Positions 43,431 to 50,118 of a stretch of 51,449 nt of DNA are shown piece by piece. Under the pieces are notes generated by a model. It saw only the letters and a program-made list of their open reading frames with translations. It was not told where the DNA came from and searched no databases. The stretch comes from an uncultured Bulleidia sp. (GTDB taxonomy: Bacteria; Bacillota_I; Bacilli_A; Erysipelotrichales; Erysipelotrichaceae), in assembly GCA_934757945.1 (NCBI GenBank), contig CAKVLT010000004.1:1-51449 (forward strand), written 5' to 3'. Position numbers and translations under genes: made by a program. Within the stretch, counting starts at the first letter, position 1, and every line of letters starts with the position of its first letter.

Positions 43431-43657
43431 AACGTATGGCTTCGCCTGTCACAAAAATATGCCTAAAATTTTTTCGCGATTTGATCCATTTTTTTCTTTA
43501 CAAAATTATTTTTTTATTTTGTGAAATTATTTTATTTTTTAACTTTCTGAGTTTGCTGATCAGAAAGATTTTTTATTTTTTAAAAATATTTTTTTTCTTT
43601 CCCTATTAAGGAAAAAGAAAGCTTTTCTTTTTGCAAAAAAAATTTTTAAAAAAGCGC

Positions 43658-43711
43658 TTGACACTGTAGCACAGTGTGCTATCCTAAGAATGCAAGCACG
43701 GTACTACAGTG
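43658..43711 (+). promoter_or_regulatory. Strong promoter with overlapping palindromic operators
   Basis: TTGACA (43658-43663), 16 nt, TATCCT (43680-43685). The spacer holds the perfect palindrome AGCACA-G-TGTGCT (43668-43680), and CACTGTAG (43662-43669) is repeated inverted as CTACAGTG (43704-43711). A dimeric repressor could block it. The ribbon-helix-helix protein at the end of the block is one candidate. Confidence 0.75.
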
Positions 43712-43729
43712 CAGAAAGAAGAAAGAAAT

Positions 43730-44071
43730 ATGAAAGAACTAACACAAGAACAGTTTGAAAGAATCCTAAAAGAAACACAGGAAAGCGGTGGCTGCACATT
43801 CGAGAATTTCGAAGTAGTCCACTATTCCAGCGGCTACCAGGTAGCCACCACAAACAACATAGCAACACAGAACACACTTACAGACTTAAGAAAAGCGCTG
43901 GAAGCTACAAACGGAAATGGTGGAACGTGGCTGGACACCAGCACAGGCGAGCTGTTCATTGACAGCAGTCACCACGTTAACAGCTTAGCTGTAGCAATCC
44001 ATGAGGGATTGAAATATAAACAGCGTTCAATATGGGACTGGTCCGCAATGGATGAAATAAAAGTGAAATAG
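43730..44071 (+). CDS. Unknown protein, first gene of the plus-strand accessory block
   Basis: 113 residues from ATG 43730 (AGAAAGAAG upstream; a GTG at 43709 sits inside the operator). An acidic helical N-terminus (MKELTQEQFERILKETQ) is followed by a beta-rich half (GTWLDTSTGELFIDSSHHV) and a C-terminal RSIWDWSAMDEI. No family recognised. As the promoter-proximal gene of an early block it is expected to be the earliest expressed. Confidence 0.75.
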   Translation: MKELTQEQFERILKETQESGGCTFENFEVVHYSSGYQVATTNNIATQNTLTDLRKALEATNGNGGTWLDTSTGELFIDSSHHVNSLAVAIHEGLKYKQRSIWDWSAMDEIKVK

Positions 44072-44077
44072 CCTTTC

Positions 44078-44148
44078 AACCCTCAGCGGTTGAGGGTTTC
44101 CAGATGTCACCAACTCGGTGATGTCTGGAAGCTCAGAGCTTCAGGAGG
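44078..44148 (+). promoter_or_regulatory. Three consecutive hairpins before the ribosome site of 44161
   Basis: Hairpin 1: AACCCTCA/TGAGGGTT (44078-44098). Hairpin 2: 12-bp stem 44100-44111 with 44117-44128 (two GU). Hairpin 3: GAAGCT/AGCTTC (44128-44142). AGGAGG follows at once (44143-44148), then an A-rich 12-nt spacer to ATG. The stacked structure directly before the Shine-Dalgarno sequence suggests translational control or mRNA processing. Confidence 0.7.
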
Positions 44149-44160
44149 ATAAAAAAAAAC

Positions 44161-44598
44161 ATGAAAACATTAGCAGAAACATTATTGAATTATTATCAGG
44201 AACACAATAAAGACTTCAACCACGACATAGAGGAACTTGACAGTTGGAATGGTTGTCTTGGTGACGACAGGATTATTCCGATGGAAGAACTTAACGAAAT
44301 TTATCAAGGGAAAGAAGCTACTGAGATTTTGGAACGTGCATATTTCGGGCATGATGCTGATAACTGGCACATTGAAAATGGCAAGGAAGTTTACGGAGAG
44401 TTCAATCCTAACCGTGATTATTTCTACTTTAATGGGTATGGAAACATGGTCAGCACAGATGAATGCGACTACAGCGACTTCATTAATGAAAATTTCGTGG
44501 AGGACATTATCGACAATTGGTGCCATATTGATTTGAGCGATGGCGCACAGGAAATCATCGACAACTATGATGAGGACGGTGACAACGATGAGAATTAA
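44161..44598 (+). CDS. Highly acidic unknown protein (possible DNA mimic)
   Basis: 145 residues with about 39 Asp/Glu against 7 Lys/Arg by my count. Aromatic-rich centre (YFGHDADNWHIENG, DYFYFNGYGNMV) and a C-terminus of nearly pure acid (DNYDEDGDNDEN). Small, strongly acidic phage early proteins often mimic DNA and inhibit host defence nucleases, but no motif of a known inhibitor is recognised, so this is inference only. ATG 44161 follows AGGAGG with a long A-rich spacer. Confidence 0.75.
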   Translation: MKTLAETLLNYYQEHNKDFNHDIEELDSWNGCLGDDRIIPMEELNEIYQGKEATEILERAYFGHDADNWHIENGKEVYGEFNPNRDYFYFNGYGNMVSTDECDYSDFINENFVEDIIDNWCHIDLSDGAQEIIDNYDEDGDNDEN

Positions 44599-44617
44599 AA
44601 CCAAGATCAATAAAAAT

Positions 44618-44720
44618 AAGCAAAATTGAAATCTTTGATCTCATTTTTAAGGGGTATACCCCCTTTCCATAATGCAGCCGTAGACGGTCGCAAGCCCGGA
44701 GAAATGCAGAGCGCAGGAGG
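44618..44720 (+). repeat. Intergenic element, copy 1 (long form, diverged)
   Basis: Core AAATCTTT (44629-44636), exactly 16 nt, GGTATA (44653-44658), preceded by AAGCAAAATTG. The GGTATA lies in the perfect palindrome GGGGTATACCCC (44651-44662). A structured tail follows (TTTCCATAATGCAGCC ... AAATGCAGAG) ending in AGGAGG of the next gene. Compared with the two 131-nt copies, the CCAG/CTGG stem is CGG/CCG here, including an A-U to G-C compensatory change. Confidence 0.8.
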
Positions 44721-44728
44721 TAAAAAAA

Positions 44729-44974
44729 ATGTCAACAATGAAAAAACACAAAGTTTATGGAAACGAGAAAACACACTTAACACTTACTGATAAAGCGCAG
44801 AGCTTTTACAACTCAACTGATCCATTTGACATCTTAGAGTATGAGGACGAAGAAGGAAACTATACTTATTCAACTGTTAAATGCTTTGAAAGAGACAACA
44901 TGACAGAAGAAGAGTTGAACGTCTTTCTTGAAGAGTTAAGTGAAGACATGGAAGAAGATTCTGAAATCTTTTAA
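44729..44974 (+). CDS. Small acidic unknown protein
   Basis: 81 residues. Lys-rich first 15 residues, then strongly acidic (about 22 Asp/Glu overall), with a C-terminal helix EEELNVFLEELSEDMEED. No family recognised. It has its own AGGAGG provided by the end of element copy 1. Confidence 0.7.
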   Translation: MSTMKKHKVYGNEKTHLTLTDKAQSFYNSTDPFDILEYEDEEGNYTYSTVKCFERDNMTEEELNVFLEELSEDMEEDSEIF

Positions 44975-44983
44975 CTAAAAAAT

Positions 44984-45024
44984 AAGCAAATTTTAAATCT
45001 TTCACTTGAAAATTAGAAGGTATA
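44984..45024 (+). repeat. Intergenic element, copy 2 (short form)
   Basis: AAGCAAATTTT, core AAATCTTT (44995-45002), 16 nt, GGTATA (45019-45024). No GC-rich palindrome or long tail. AAGG of the core itself serves as ribosome site for the next ATG at 45029. Confidence 0.8.
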
Positions 45025-45028
45025 TATA

Positions 45029-45697
45029 ATGGCAAAAATGGCAGAAAAGAAAATGATGAGTATTCAAAACGAAGTTGATAAGCTCAGAACAAGAATCCAA
45101 AAGAAAGAAAATCATATCAAAAAGAACCTTGCAAAGTGTGAAAAACTTGGGTGTGCTGAATGGACTGAAGAAGAATTTGCTGAAAAAAGAAAAACTTTAA
45201 GTGAAAAATCATTTAAAAAAGGACTATTATACATGGAATTTGACGAATCACTTACAGAAAAGCAGAACAGTTTACTTTACGATCGCTTCTATTCTTATCC
45301 AAATGAAATGGAAGATCTAAAGAGAAGACTGGAAAATGCTGAGGAAAGACTAGCAAAGGCAACAGAAAGAGCGTTTGAAGTCAACTTAAAAATTGATGAA
45401 GAAAAAGCAATCGAACAAAAAGAAAAATCTTGGATTTCAGCAATTCAAAAATCTGAAACAGAATATGAAGCATGGCTAAAACAATTCAAAGCTGAATGCC
45501 TACTTGATGGAATCACCATTGAGTATGTAACAAATGCATTGATTGCAGGTAAAACAAAGTCCGGAAAGCAATTTACAATGTATCTCAATAGTGGATATAC
45601 ATACAGAAGCAACCATTGCTATACATTGACTATTGAAAGTGAAACGATCTTCACATCTGGATTATTCTCAACAGGTTATTCAATCATTAAAAGATAA
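45029..45697 (+). CDS. Coiled-coil unknown protein
   Basis: 222 residues. Residues 1-155 are highly charged with two long coiled coils (IQNEVDKLRTRIQKKENHIKK; MEDLKRRLENAEERLAKATE). The last 65 residues form a beta-rich globular end (GKTKSGKQFTMYLNSGYTYRSNHCYTLTI). No family recognised. Domain layout would fit a small DNA- or RNA-binding scaffold. Confidence 0.75.
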   Translation: MAKMAEKKMMSIQNEVDKLRTRIQKKENHIKKNLAKCEKLGCAEWTEEEFAEKRKTLSEKSFKKGLLYMEFDESLTEKQNSLLYDRFYSYPNEMEDLKRRLENAEERLAKATERAFEVNLKIDEEKAIEQKEKSWISAIQKSETEYEAWLKQFKAECLLDGITIEYVTNALIAGKTKSGKQFTMYLNSGYTYRSNHCYTLTIESETIFTSGLFSTGYSIIKR

Positions 45698-45709
45698 GTA
45701 CCAAAGGTT

Positions 45710-45734
45710 AGCGGATCACCTCAAAGTATCCGCT
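45710..45734 (+). promoter_or_regulatory. Hairpin before the ribosome site of 45753
   Basis: AGCGGAT/ATCCGCT perfect 7-bp stem around an 11-nt loop containing CACCTC, which could also pair with the GGAG just downstream (45737-45740). An on/off pairing at the ribosome site is possible. Confidence 0.6.
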
Positions 45735-45752
45735 TAGGAGTACAAGAAGAAC

Positions 45753-46025
45753 ATGGAAGACAACTACAAAAATGAGTGCTTTCTGGCTGCTTTAGAGGCT
45801 GGATTTGCAAAGAATAGAGAAGAATTTGATGAAAGCCATTTTGAATTTTTCAAGAATGCGTTTGACGATTATTCAATCGGTTTAGAATCAGCCAAGGAAT
45901 ACATGAAAGAAAGTGAAATAAAAGCACTTTCAAGAGAAGAAATTGAAGAAATGGGAAACGCTATATCTACCGATATGCTGAACCCTGGAAGATATACAAG
46001 TTTTGGATACATTTTAGAATTTTAA
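45753..46025 (+). CDS. Small acidic unknown protein
   Basis: 90 residues, helical and acidic (FAKNREEFDESHFEFFKNAFDDYSIGLESA). No family recognised. GGAG stands 12 nt before the ATG, with AGAAG nearer. Followed by element copy 3. Confidence 0.7.
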   Translation: MEDNYKNECFLAALEAGFAKNREEFDESHFEFFKNAFDDYSIGLESAKEYMKESEIKALSREEIEEMGNAISTDMLNPGRYTSFGYILEF

Positions 46026-46032
46026 GAAAGAA

Positions 46033-46163
46033 GGAAAAATCAAATCTTTTATCTCAATTTTAAAGGGTATATCCCCTTTCCATAATGCAGCCATTGCCAG
46101 TCACAAGCCTGGATAAATGCAGAGTGTGGATGCTATAGGAGTGTCGAAAAGCTCCAAGGAGGA
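46033..46163 (+). repeat. Intergenic element, copy 3 (131-nt long form)
   Basis: Core AAATCTTT (46042-46049), 16 nt, GGTATA (46066-46071), then the structured tail with CCAG/CTGG and GGAGT/GCTCC stems, ending AAGGAGGA. It differs from copy 4 (46414-46544) at 4 of 131 positions and supplies the ribosome site for ATG 46172. Confidence 0.9.
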
Positions 46164-46171
46164 TTAATAAA

Positions 46172-46432
46172 ATGAAAACATTAAATTTTTGCGTAGATTG
46201 TTGGAAAGAAGGAACAGGGTTCCAGATCAGAGATTCTATATACAACACTTTACAAGTTGAAGATGACTACAAGTTAACAAGCGATGACATAGACACGGAA
46301 AACATAGAAGCATACTTTGATACTAAATATGATGACGTTTTCGTCCATACTGATCTTGTAAATGGTAGTGGTGACGTACTTGACAGCGTTGGAACATGGG
46401 TTTCTGAATATAGGGAAAAATCAAATCTTTGA
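46172..46432 (+). CDS. Small acidic unknown protein bracketed by 131-nt direct repeats
   Basis: 86 residues with a Cys-containing start (LNFCVDCWKEGTGFQI) and an acidic middle (DDYKLTSDDIDTENIEAYFD). No family recognised. Its last codons and TGA stop are part of element copy 4, so the repeat encodes the C-terminal residues KSNL. Gene plus one repeat is a 381-bp unit that recombination between copies 3 and 4 could delete or duplicate. Confidence 0.75.
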   Translation: MKTLNFCVDCWKEGTGFQIRDSIYNTLQVEDDYKLTSDDIDTENIEAYFDTKYDDVFVHTDLVNGSGDVLDSVGTWVSEYREKSNL

Positions 46433-46544
46433 TCTCAATTTTAAGGGGTATATCCCCTTTCCATAATGCAGCCGTTGCCAGTCACAAGCCTGGAAAAATG
46501 CAGAGTGTGGATGCTATAGGAGTGTCGAAAAGCTCCAAGGAGGA
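46414..46544 (+). repeat. Intergenic element, copy 4 (131-nt long form)
   Basis: Core AAATCTTT (46423-46430), 16 nt, GGTATA (46447-46452), overlapping the stop codon 46430-46432 of the gene before it. Same tail as copy 3, ending in AAGGAGGA 9 nt before ATG 46554. Confidence 0.9.
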
Positions 46545-46553
46545 AAAAATTAT

Positions 46554-47447
46554 ATGGCATACTATGAAATTAATGAATCAAACGCACGCACATCACATGA
46601 TTTAATGAGCTTCAGCGATTACAAACAAGGAAGCGCAACAAGCGAATATCGCCAAAGTGTGGATGAAGCAAAGAAAAGCCTTGATATTGTTTTAAGCAAG
46701 TGTAAAACAGAAGTACAGAAGGAACATGCGAAAGAACTATTTGATAAGTACTGCAGAACTTTAGCGTATGCAATTAATGAAGATAACAGAATTGGATGTA
46801 TGTGTCCTTCCGTAATGATTAGCGGAGGATCTAACTTCCCTACCAAAAAGAAAGAAAAGCAGGTAGCCGCATGGGATTCTAATCGCGAAAACTTCACTAA
46901 AGCTGAGCACTATTTAACCCTTATGAAAGGTGTATACCGTCAAGGCATTCAGAGCAACGATCCTGAAGCACTCACTGCTTTGAAGGAAAAACTAGCAAAT
47001 TTGAAATCCAACCAGGAAATCATGAAATGTGTGAATGCTTATTACCGTAAGAACCACACTTTGGATGGTTGCTCATTGCTTACCGATCAACAAATTTCAA
47101 GCCTTAAGAAAGGAATGGAAAGATGGGGAAGCAGAAAGCCATTTGCAACATATGCATTACAAAATAATAACGCTAATATTAAAGCTACAGAAGCACGCAT
47201 CAAAGACTTAGAAGAAGCAAAAGAAGCTGAACCAACTGAAATAGAATATGACGGCTTCACCTATGTGGAAAATACTGACGAAATGCGTGTACAGTTCATC
47301 TTTGATGGAAAGCCAGATGAAGAAACAAGATCTCTTTTGAAATACTGGGGATTTAGATGGGCACCTTCTCAAGGCGCTTGGCAAAGACAACTTACCAGTA
47401 ATGGAAAGTATGCAGCAAAAGAAGTTATTAAAAAGTTAGCAAATTAA
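46554..47447 (+). CDS. Unknown phage protein with GFRWAPSQGAW C-terminal domain
   Basis: 297 residues. Helical N-terminal and central regions (LDIVLSKCKTEVQKEHAKEL; ISSLKKGMERWGSRKPFATYALQNN). A C-terminal domain (about 225-297) reads EMRVQFIFDGKPDEETRSLLKYWGFRWAPSQGAW, a pattern I recognise from many phage and mobile-element proteins but without an assigned function. By far the largest product of this block. Its TAA overlaps element copy 5. Confidence 0.8.
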   Translation: MAYYEINESNARTSHDLMSFSDYKQGSATSEYRQSVDEAKKSLDIVLSKCKTEVQKEHAKELFDKYCRTLAYAINEDNRIGCMCPSVMISGGSNFPTKKKEKQVAAWDSNRENFTKAEHYLTLMKGVYRQGIQSNDPEALTALKEKLANLKSNQEIMKCVNAYYRKNHTLDGCSLLTDQQISSLKKGMERWGSRKPFATYALQNNNANIKATEARIKDLEEAKEAEPTEIEYDGFTYVENTDEMRVQFIFDGKPDEETRSLLKYWGFRWAPSQGAWQRQLTSNGKYAAKEVIKKLAN

Positions 47448-47491
47448 GCAAAATTGAAATCTTTAGGGGTAATCTTAAAAGGTATACCCCT
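47446..47491 (+). repeat. Intergenic element, copy 5 (short form with shifted hairpin)
   Basis: AAGCAAAATTG begins on the stop codon (47445-47447). Core AAATCTTT (47457-47464), 16 nt, GGTATA (47481-47486). Here the right arm TACCCCT pairs with AGGGGTA inside the 16-nt spacer instead of forming the palindrome, which suggests that hairpin capacity is retained by a different route. Confidence 0.75.
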
Positions 47492-47529
47492 ATTGATTAT
47501 GTTATGTATAATATTTTTGGAGGTAATTT

Positions 47530-47943
47530 ATGGCATCAAAATTCACTAAAGTAAAATTAAAAATTAATCATTTTTTCGATACATTTATGCAAATATTCTG
47601 CGCATATTCTGACAAATATATTTTCTCAAAGCTTAGCATTCCGTGGCATCACGAATATAAGTGGGAAAAGCATCCGTATCTCCCATCAAAAGAAAGCTGT
47701 GATTATTACGGTATCGAATACGGTGTAGAACAGCCAGGAGGATTTCAACTCGTTCTGTACGACAAAAAACGTCCAGTGTATGCAGCAGGATGTATGTCAT
47801 TTGGAAAATACTACAGAGAAGATTCTGTTCAGAGAACCTATGATACCTTTTATAAGGTTATGGACAACTACATTGAATCACACAAATATTTTTCAATGTT
47901 TTTATGGTATTTAAAACATGTCACTTATATTGGATTATGGTAA
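47530..47943 (+). CDS. Unknown aromatic-rich basic protein
   Basis: 137 residues, basic and unusually rich in Tyr, Phe and Trp, with hydrophobic ends (KLKINHFFDTFMQIFCAY; KYFSMFLWYLKHVTYIGLW) that might contact the membrane. No family recognised. Unlike its acidic neighbours it has a net positive charge. GGAGG precedes ATG 47530. Confidence 0.65.
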   Translation: MASKFTKVKLKINHFFDTFMQIFCAYSDKYIFSKLSIPWHHEYKWEKHPYLPSKESCDYYGIEYGVEQPGGFQLVLYDKKRPVYAAGCMSFGKYYREDSVQRTYDTFYKVMDNYIESHKYFSMFLWYLKHVTYIGLW

Positions 47944-47990
47944 AAATGAAAGAAGATGTTATGATAGTTATGTAAGAAAGAGGTAATATA

Positions 47991-48188
47991 ATGTCCGGAG
48001 AAAAGAAAAAATTCAACAAAGCAGAATATGATTTAAACTTTAATAAAAAAAATTGTACAAAATTCAGTTTAAAATTCAACAATGTTAATGACAAAGAAAT
48101 TATCGAAAAATTACAATCTATTGGAAATAAGAACGACTACATCCGACAGCTGGTACTTGCTGACATTGAAAAAAACAAGCAAAATTAA
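47991..48188 (+). CDS. Small ribbon-helix-helix-like protein, candidate block repressor
   Basis: 65 residues. A basic N-terminus is followed by a strand (CTKFSLKFN), helix (DKEIIEKLQSI) and helix (NDYIRQLVLADIEK), the layout of Arc/MetJ-type ribbon-helix-helix DNA-binding proteins. As last gene of the block it could repress the operator-bearing promoter at 43658, in the way that Aca or RHH proteins control anti-defence operons (inference). Its C-terminal NKQN and stop are encoded by element copy 6. Confidence 0.7.
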   Translation: MSGEKKKFNKAEYDLNFNKKNCTKFSLKFNNVNDKEIIEKLQSIGNKNDYIRQLVLADIEKNKQN

Positions 48189-48217
48189 AATCTTTCACTC
48201 CAATTTTTAAAGGTATA
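48178..48217 (+). repeat. Intergenic element, copy 6 (short form, after the last gene)
   Basis: AAGCAAAATTA overlapping the stop codon (48186-48188), core AAATCTTT (48188-48195), 16 nt, GGTATA (48212-48217). No plus-strand gene follows, only a terminator, so the element belongs with the gene before it rather than the gene after it. Confidence 0.85.
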
Positions 48218-48246
48218 TAGGATTGACAGTGATTCACAAAAATAAA

Positions 48247-48269
48247 AGCACCGCATAACTTGCGATGCT
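48247..48269. terminator. Convergent bidirectional terminator
   Basis: AGCACCGCA/TGCGATGCT stem (one mismatch on plus, GU on minus) with TTTTTC after it on plus and TTTTATTTTT on minus. It separates the plus-strand block from the minus-strand early genes. Confidence 0.85.
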
Positions 48270-48274
48270 TTTTC

Positions 48275-48589
48275 TTATAGAATTTCTGCAATGCCTTTAG
48301 CCAGATCAGATGCCTTTTTCATTAAGCTGTTTTCTTTTAAATATTCAATCCCTTTTAAAGTGATTGTAGGATTTACCAGTTTAACAAGTGGATAGGACAT
48401 TTCAGGATAGTTCGCAACCAGCACTCCTTTTATGTATCCCTCGTCAACAAGCATTTTCATAAGTCTTGCCCATTTTGGCTCAGTAATTTTAAGGCTTTCA
48501 GCTTCAATAGGTGTATGGTCCGGTTCCTCAAAGTCCAAAGACTTTTCTAAATGTTTGAGAATCTTATATATTACTCTGTATTCTTCCAT
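48275..48589 (-). CDS. YjcQ family protein
   Basis: 104 residues matching the YjcQ phage/host family: YRVIYKILKHLEKSL, winged-helix-like centre KWARLMKMLVDEGYIKG and the closing PTITLKGIEYLKENS. Function unknown; the fold suggests DNA binding. ATG 48589 follows CAGGAGGAAAATGCC. Confidence 0.85.
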   Translation of the reverse strand: MEEYRVIYKILKHLEKSLDFEEPDHTPIEAESLKITEPKWARLMKMLVDEGYIKGVLVANYPEMSYPLVKLVNPTITLKGIEYLKENSLMKKASDLAKGIAEIL

Positions 48590-48645
48590 ATGGCATTTTC
48601 CTCCTGTAGATATATGATACTATAAGCTAAAAGGAACAATTCTGA

Positions 48646-49074
48646 TTATAAACTTTTTCCTAGTTTTTGATATACACTACTCATAATCCTGTAAACTTGG
48701 ATTTTAGAATATCCTAGCTTTTCTCCAGCTTGTTCATAATTGGAAGTGGAATATACAGCTTCAAGAGTCTTGCGTTCTGTCTCTGTCAATTCAGAAAAGC
48801 ACAAGTCTTTTTTTATTTTGTTTTGTTGTTTATGCAGCATAGACTTTTTCTTTTCTAGTTTTTGAATTTTAACTATCATATTGGCAAGTTTTTCATCATT
48901 GGACATTCCAACAGAAGATTGTTGTTTGTCATAAGATATAGCTTTAGCTCCAGTAACTCTTTGACGTATTTCTTTAATTTCCATATCTACAGTTTCAATT
49001 TTTAAAGGTATGGTAAAGAAAAACTCAGCCAATTTACCATTAACAATTCTTTTCGTTGCTTCGCTCTTCTCCAT
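48646..49074 (-). CDS. ArpU/sigma-70-region-4-like phage transcription regulator
   Basis: 142 residues. A coiled coil (about 60-95) leads into a C-terminal sigma-4-like helix-turn-helix (LTETERKTLEAVYSTSNYEQAGEKLGYSKIQVYRIMSSVYQKLG). Such proteins (ArpU, RinA, DUF1492 types) activate phage late promoters. It is the best candidate activator for the weak extended -10 promoter at 43283. Confidence 0.8.
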   Translation of the reverse strand: MEKSEATKRIVNGKLAEFFFTIPLKIETVDMEIKEIRQRVTGAKAISYDKQQSSVGMSNDEKLANMIVKIQKLEKKKSMLHKQQNKIKKDLCFSELTETERKTLEAVYSTSNYEQAGEKLGYSKIQVYRIMSSVYQKLGKSL

Positions 49075-49249
49075 TAAATATTCCTCTCCCTCTTTGTATA
49101 TCCAACCATTTGTAATAATATCCTTGCCAGAAACAGGCTTTCATTAGCTTTTCCATTTTTGCCTGATCTACACCTTCATATATAAATTCATTATATAATT
49201 CTTCATTCAGATTAAATAATGCTTTATATAGTTTCTTTTGTCTTTGCAT
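49040..49249 (-). CDS. Small early phage protein
   Basis: 69 residues, helical, aromatic-rich middle (LMKACFWQGYYYKWLDIQRGRG). No family recognised. It overlaps the ArpU-like gene by 35 nt and is joined to the 60-residue gene by TAATG, so all are translated as one polycistron. Confidence 0.65.
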   Translation of the reverse strand: MQRQKKLYKALFNLNEELYNEFIYEGVDQAKMEKLMKACFWQGYYYKWLDIQRGRGIFNGEERSNEKNC

Positions 49250-49431
49250 TAAAGTTCTCTGCCAAGTGGCTTTAGATTATAAACACGTTCATCTGTGGCA
49301 CTTAACGGCTTTGAATAATACACAAAAGCATTATATCCTTCTTGTGTTGTGTACACTGTTTTGATCCAATTGTTTCTTGGAAATGTAACAGGAATTTTTT
49401 CCTTATTGTATTTTAATCCGTATTTGTACAT
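49249..49431 (-). CDS. Small early phage protein
   Basis: 60 residues starting MYKYGLKYNKEKIPV, beta-rich and basic. No family recognised. Linked to ssb upstream and to the 69-residue gene downstream by TAATG overlaps on both sides, which supports translation. Confidence 0.65.
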   Translation of the reverse strand: MYKYGLKYNKEKIPVTFPRNNWIKTVYTTQEGYNAFVYYSKPLSATDERVYNLKPLGREL

Positions 49432-49832
49432 TAGAATGGTAAATCCTCCGAAGTAATTCCATACTCTGCATATCCTTCTGTTTCTTCTTTAGTATCTGTT
49501 TGCTGTGCATCCTTAGACTTGAATGTCAACTTATCTACATGATCACAAATCACTTCAGTAACATACACAGTTTTTCCATCAGTATCTTTATAGTTTCTGG
49601 TTTGAATTTTGCCCTGTAGAGCGATTGCATCACCTTTCACACAATATTTTGCTAAAAAATCTGCTGTGCTATTCCAGGCAACACACATAATAAAATCTGC
49701 TTCTTTTGTTCCATCTTTTTTCTTTGGTCTATCTACAGCAATTGTAAATCCACAAACACTGTGTCCGTTTGGAGTCTGTTTAATCTGCACATCTTTGCAG
49801 ATTCTTCCTGTAAGTACTACATTATTAATCAT
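49431..49832 (-). CDS. ssb: Single-stranded DNA-binding protein
   Basis: 133 residues. OB-fold with MINNVVLTGRICKDVQIK, TPNGHSVCGFTIAVDR, DFIMCVAWN and GKIQTRNYKDTDGK; acidic tail ending DLPF, the interaction tip typical of bacterial SSB. Protects ssDNA in phage replication or recombination. No recombinase or helicase is visible before the window ends. Confidence 0.93.
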   Translation of the reverse strand: MINNVVLTGRICKDVQIKQTPNGHSVCGFTIAVDRPKKKDGTKEADFIMCVAWNSTADFLAKYCVKGDAIALQGKIQTRNYKDTDGKTVYVTEVICDHVDKLTFKSKDAQQTDTKEETEGYAEYGITSEDLPF

Positions 49833-49851
49833 TGTTAATATATTCTTCCTT

Positions 49852-50118
49852 TCATAATTTCTTTGATTTACTCAACCTTAAATCACACGGAAGACAATAA
49901 TCTTTTCTTGAATTTTTACTAAATTCAAGAATACATTTACCATCAGCGTTTTCATAACGAACACCATCTTTACTTATAACTAACGTAGTAGCAATTTTAG
50001 CTCTTTCCTGCGCAATTGCGCCTTTTAGCTTCTTTAATGTTTCTTTACGTATTTTCTTTCTACTCGAAGAAAAACCTTTGTATAGTTCTTCCAAAAATTC
50101 AATTGTGTATGGATTCAT
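49852..50118 (-). CDS. Small basic early phage protein
   Basis: 88 residues with a basic helical N-terminus (SSSRKKIRKETLKKLKGAIAQERAK) and a beta-rich end containing a CxxC (LPCDL) motif. No family recognised. Shares ATGA with the stop of the upstream gene. Confidence 0.6.
   Translation of the reverse strand: MNPYTIEFLEELYKGFSSSRKKIRKETLKKLKGAIAQERAKIATTLVISKDGVRYENADGKCILEFSKNSRKDYCLPCDLRLSKSKKL

Noticed and set aside
44182..44610. 142-codon open frame on the minus strand opposite the acidic protein
   Set aside because: It is the antisense shadow of an Asp/Glu-rich gene and reads as repetitive hydrophobic residues without a ribosome site.
44618..48217. CRISPR array
   Set aside because: The repeated element is separated by whole genes of different length, not by uniform spacers, and no cas gene is present. 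A solitary CRISPR-repeat mimic was considered but the sequence does not resemble repeats I know.
44618..48217. The AAATCTTT-N16-GGTATA core as a set of promoters (-35/-10)
   Set aside because: Neither hexamer fits sigma-A, and the last copy has no gene downstream. A sigma-B-like reading (GGGTAT) fits only some copies. It remains a weak alternative.
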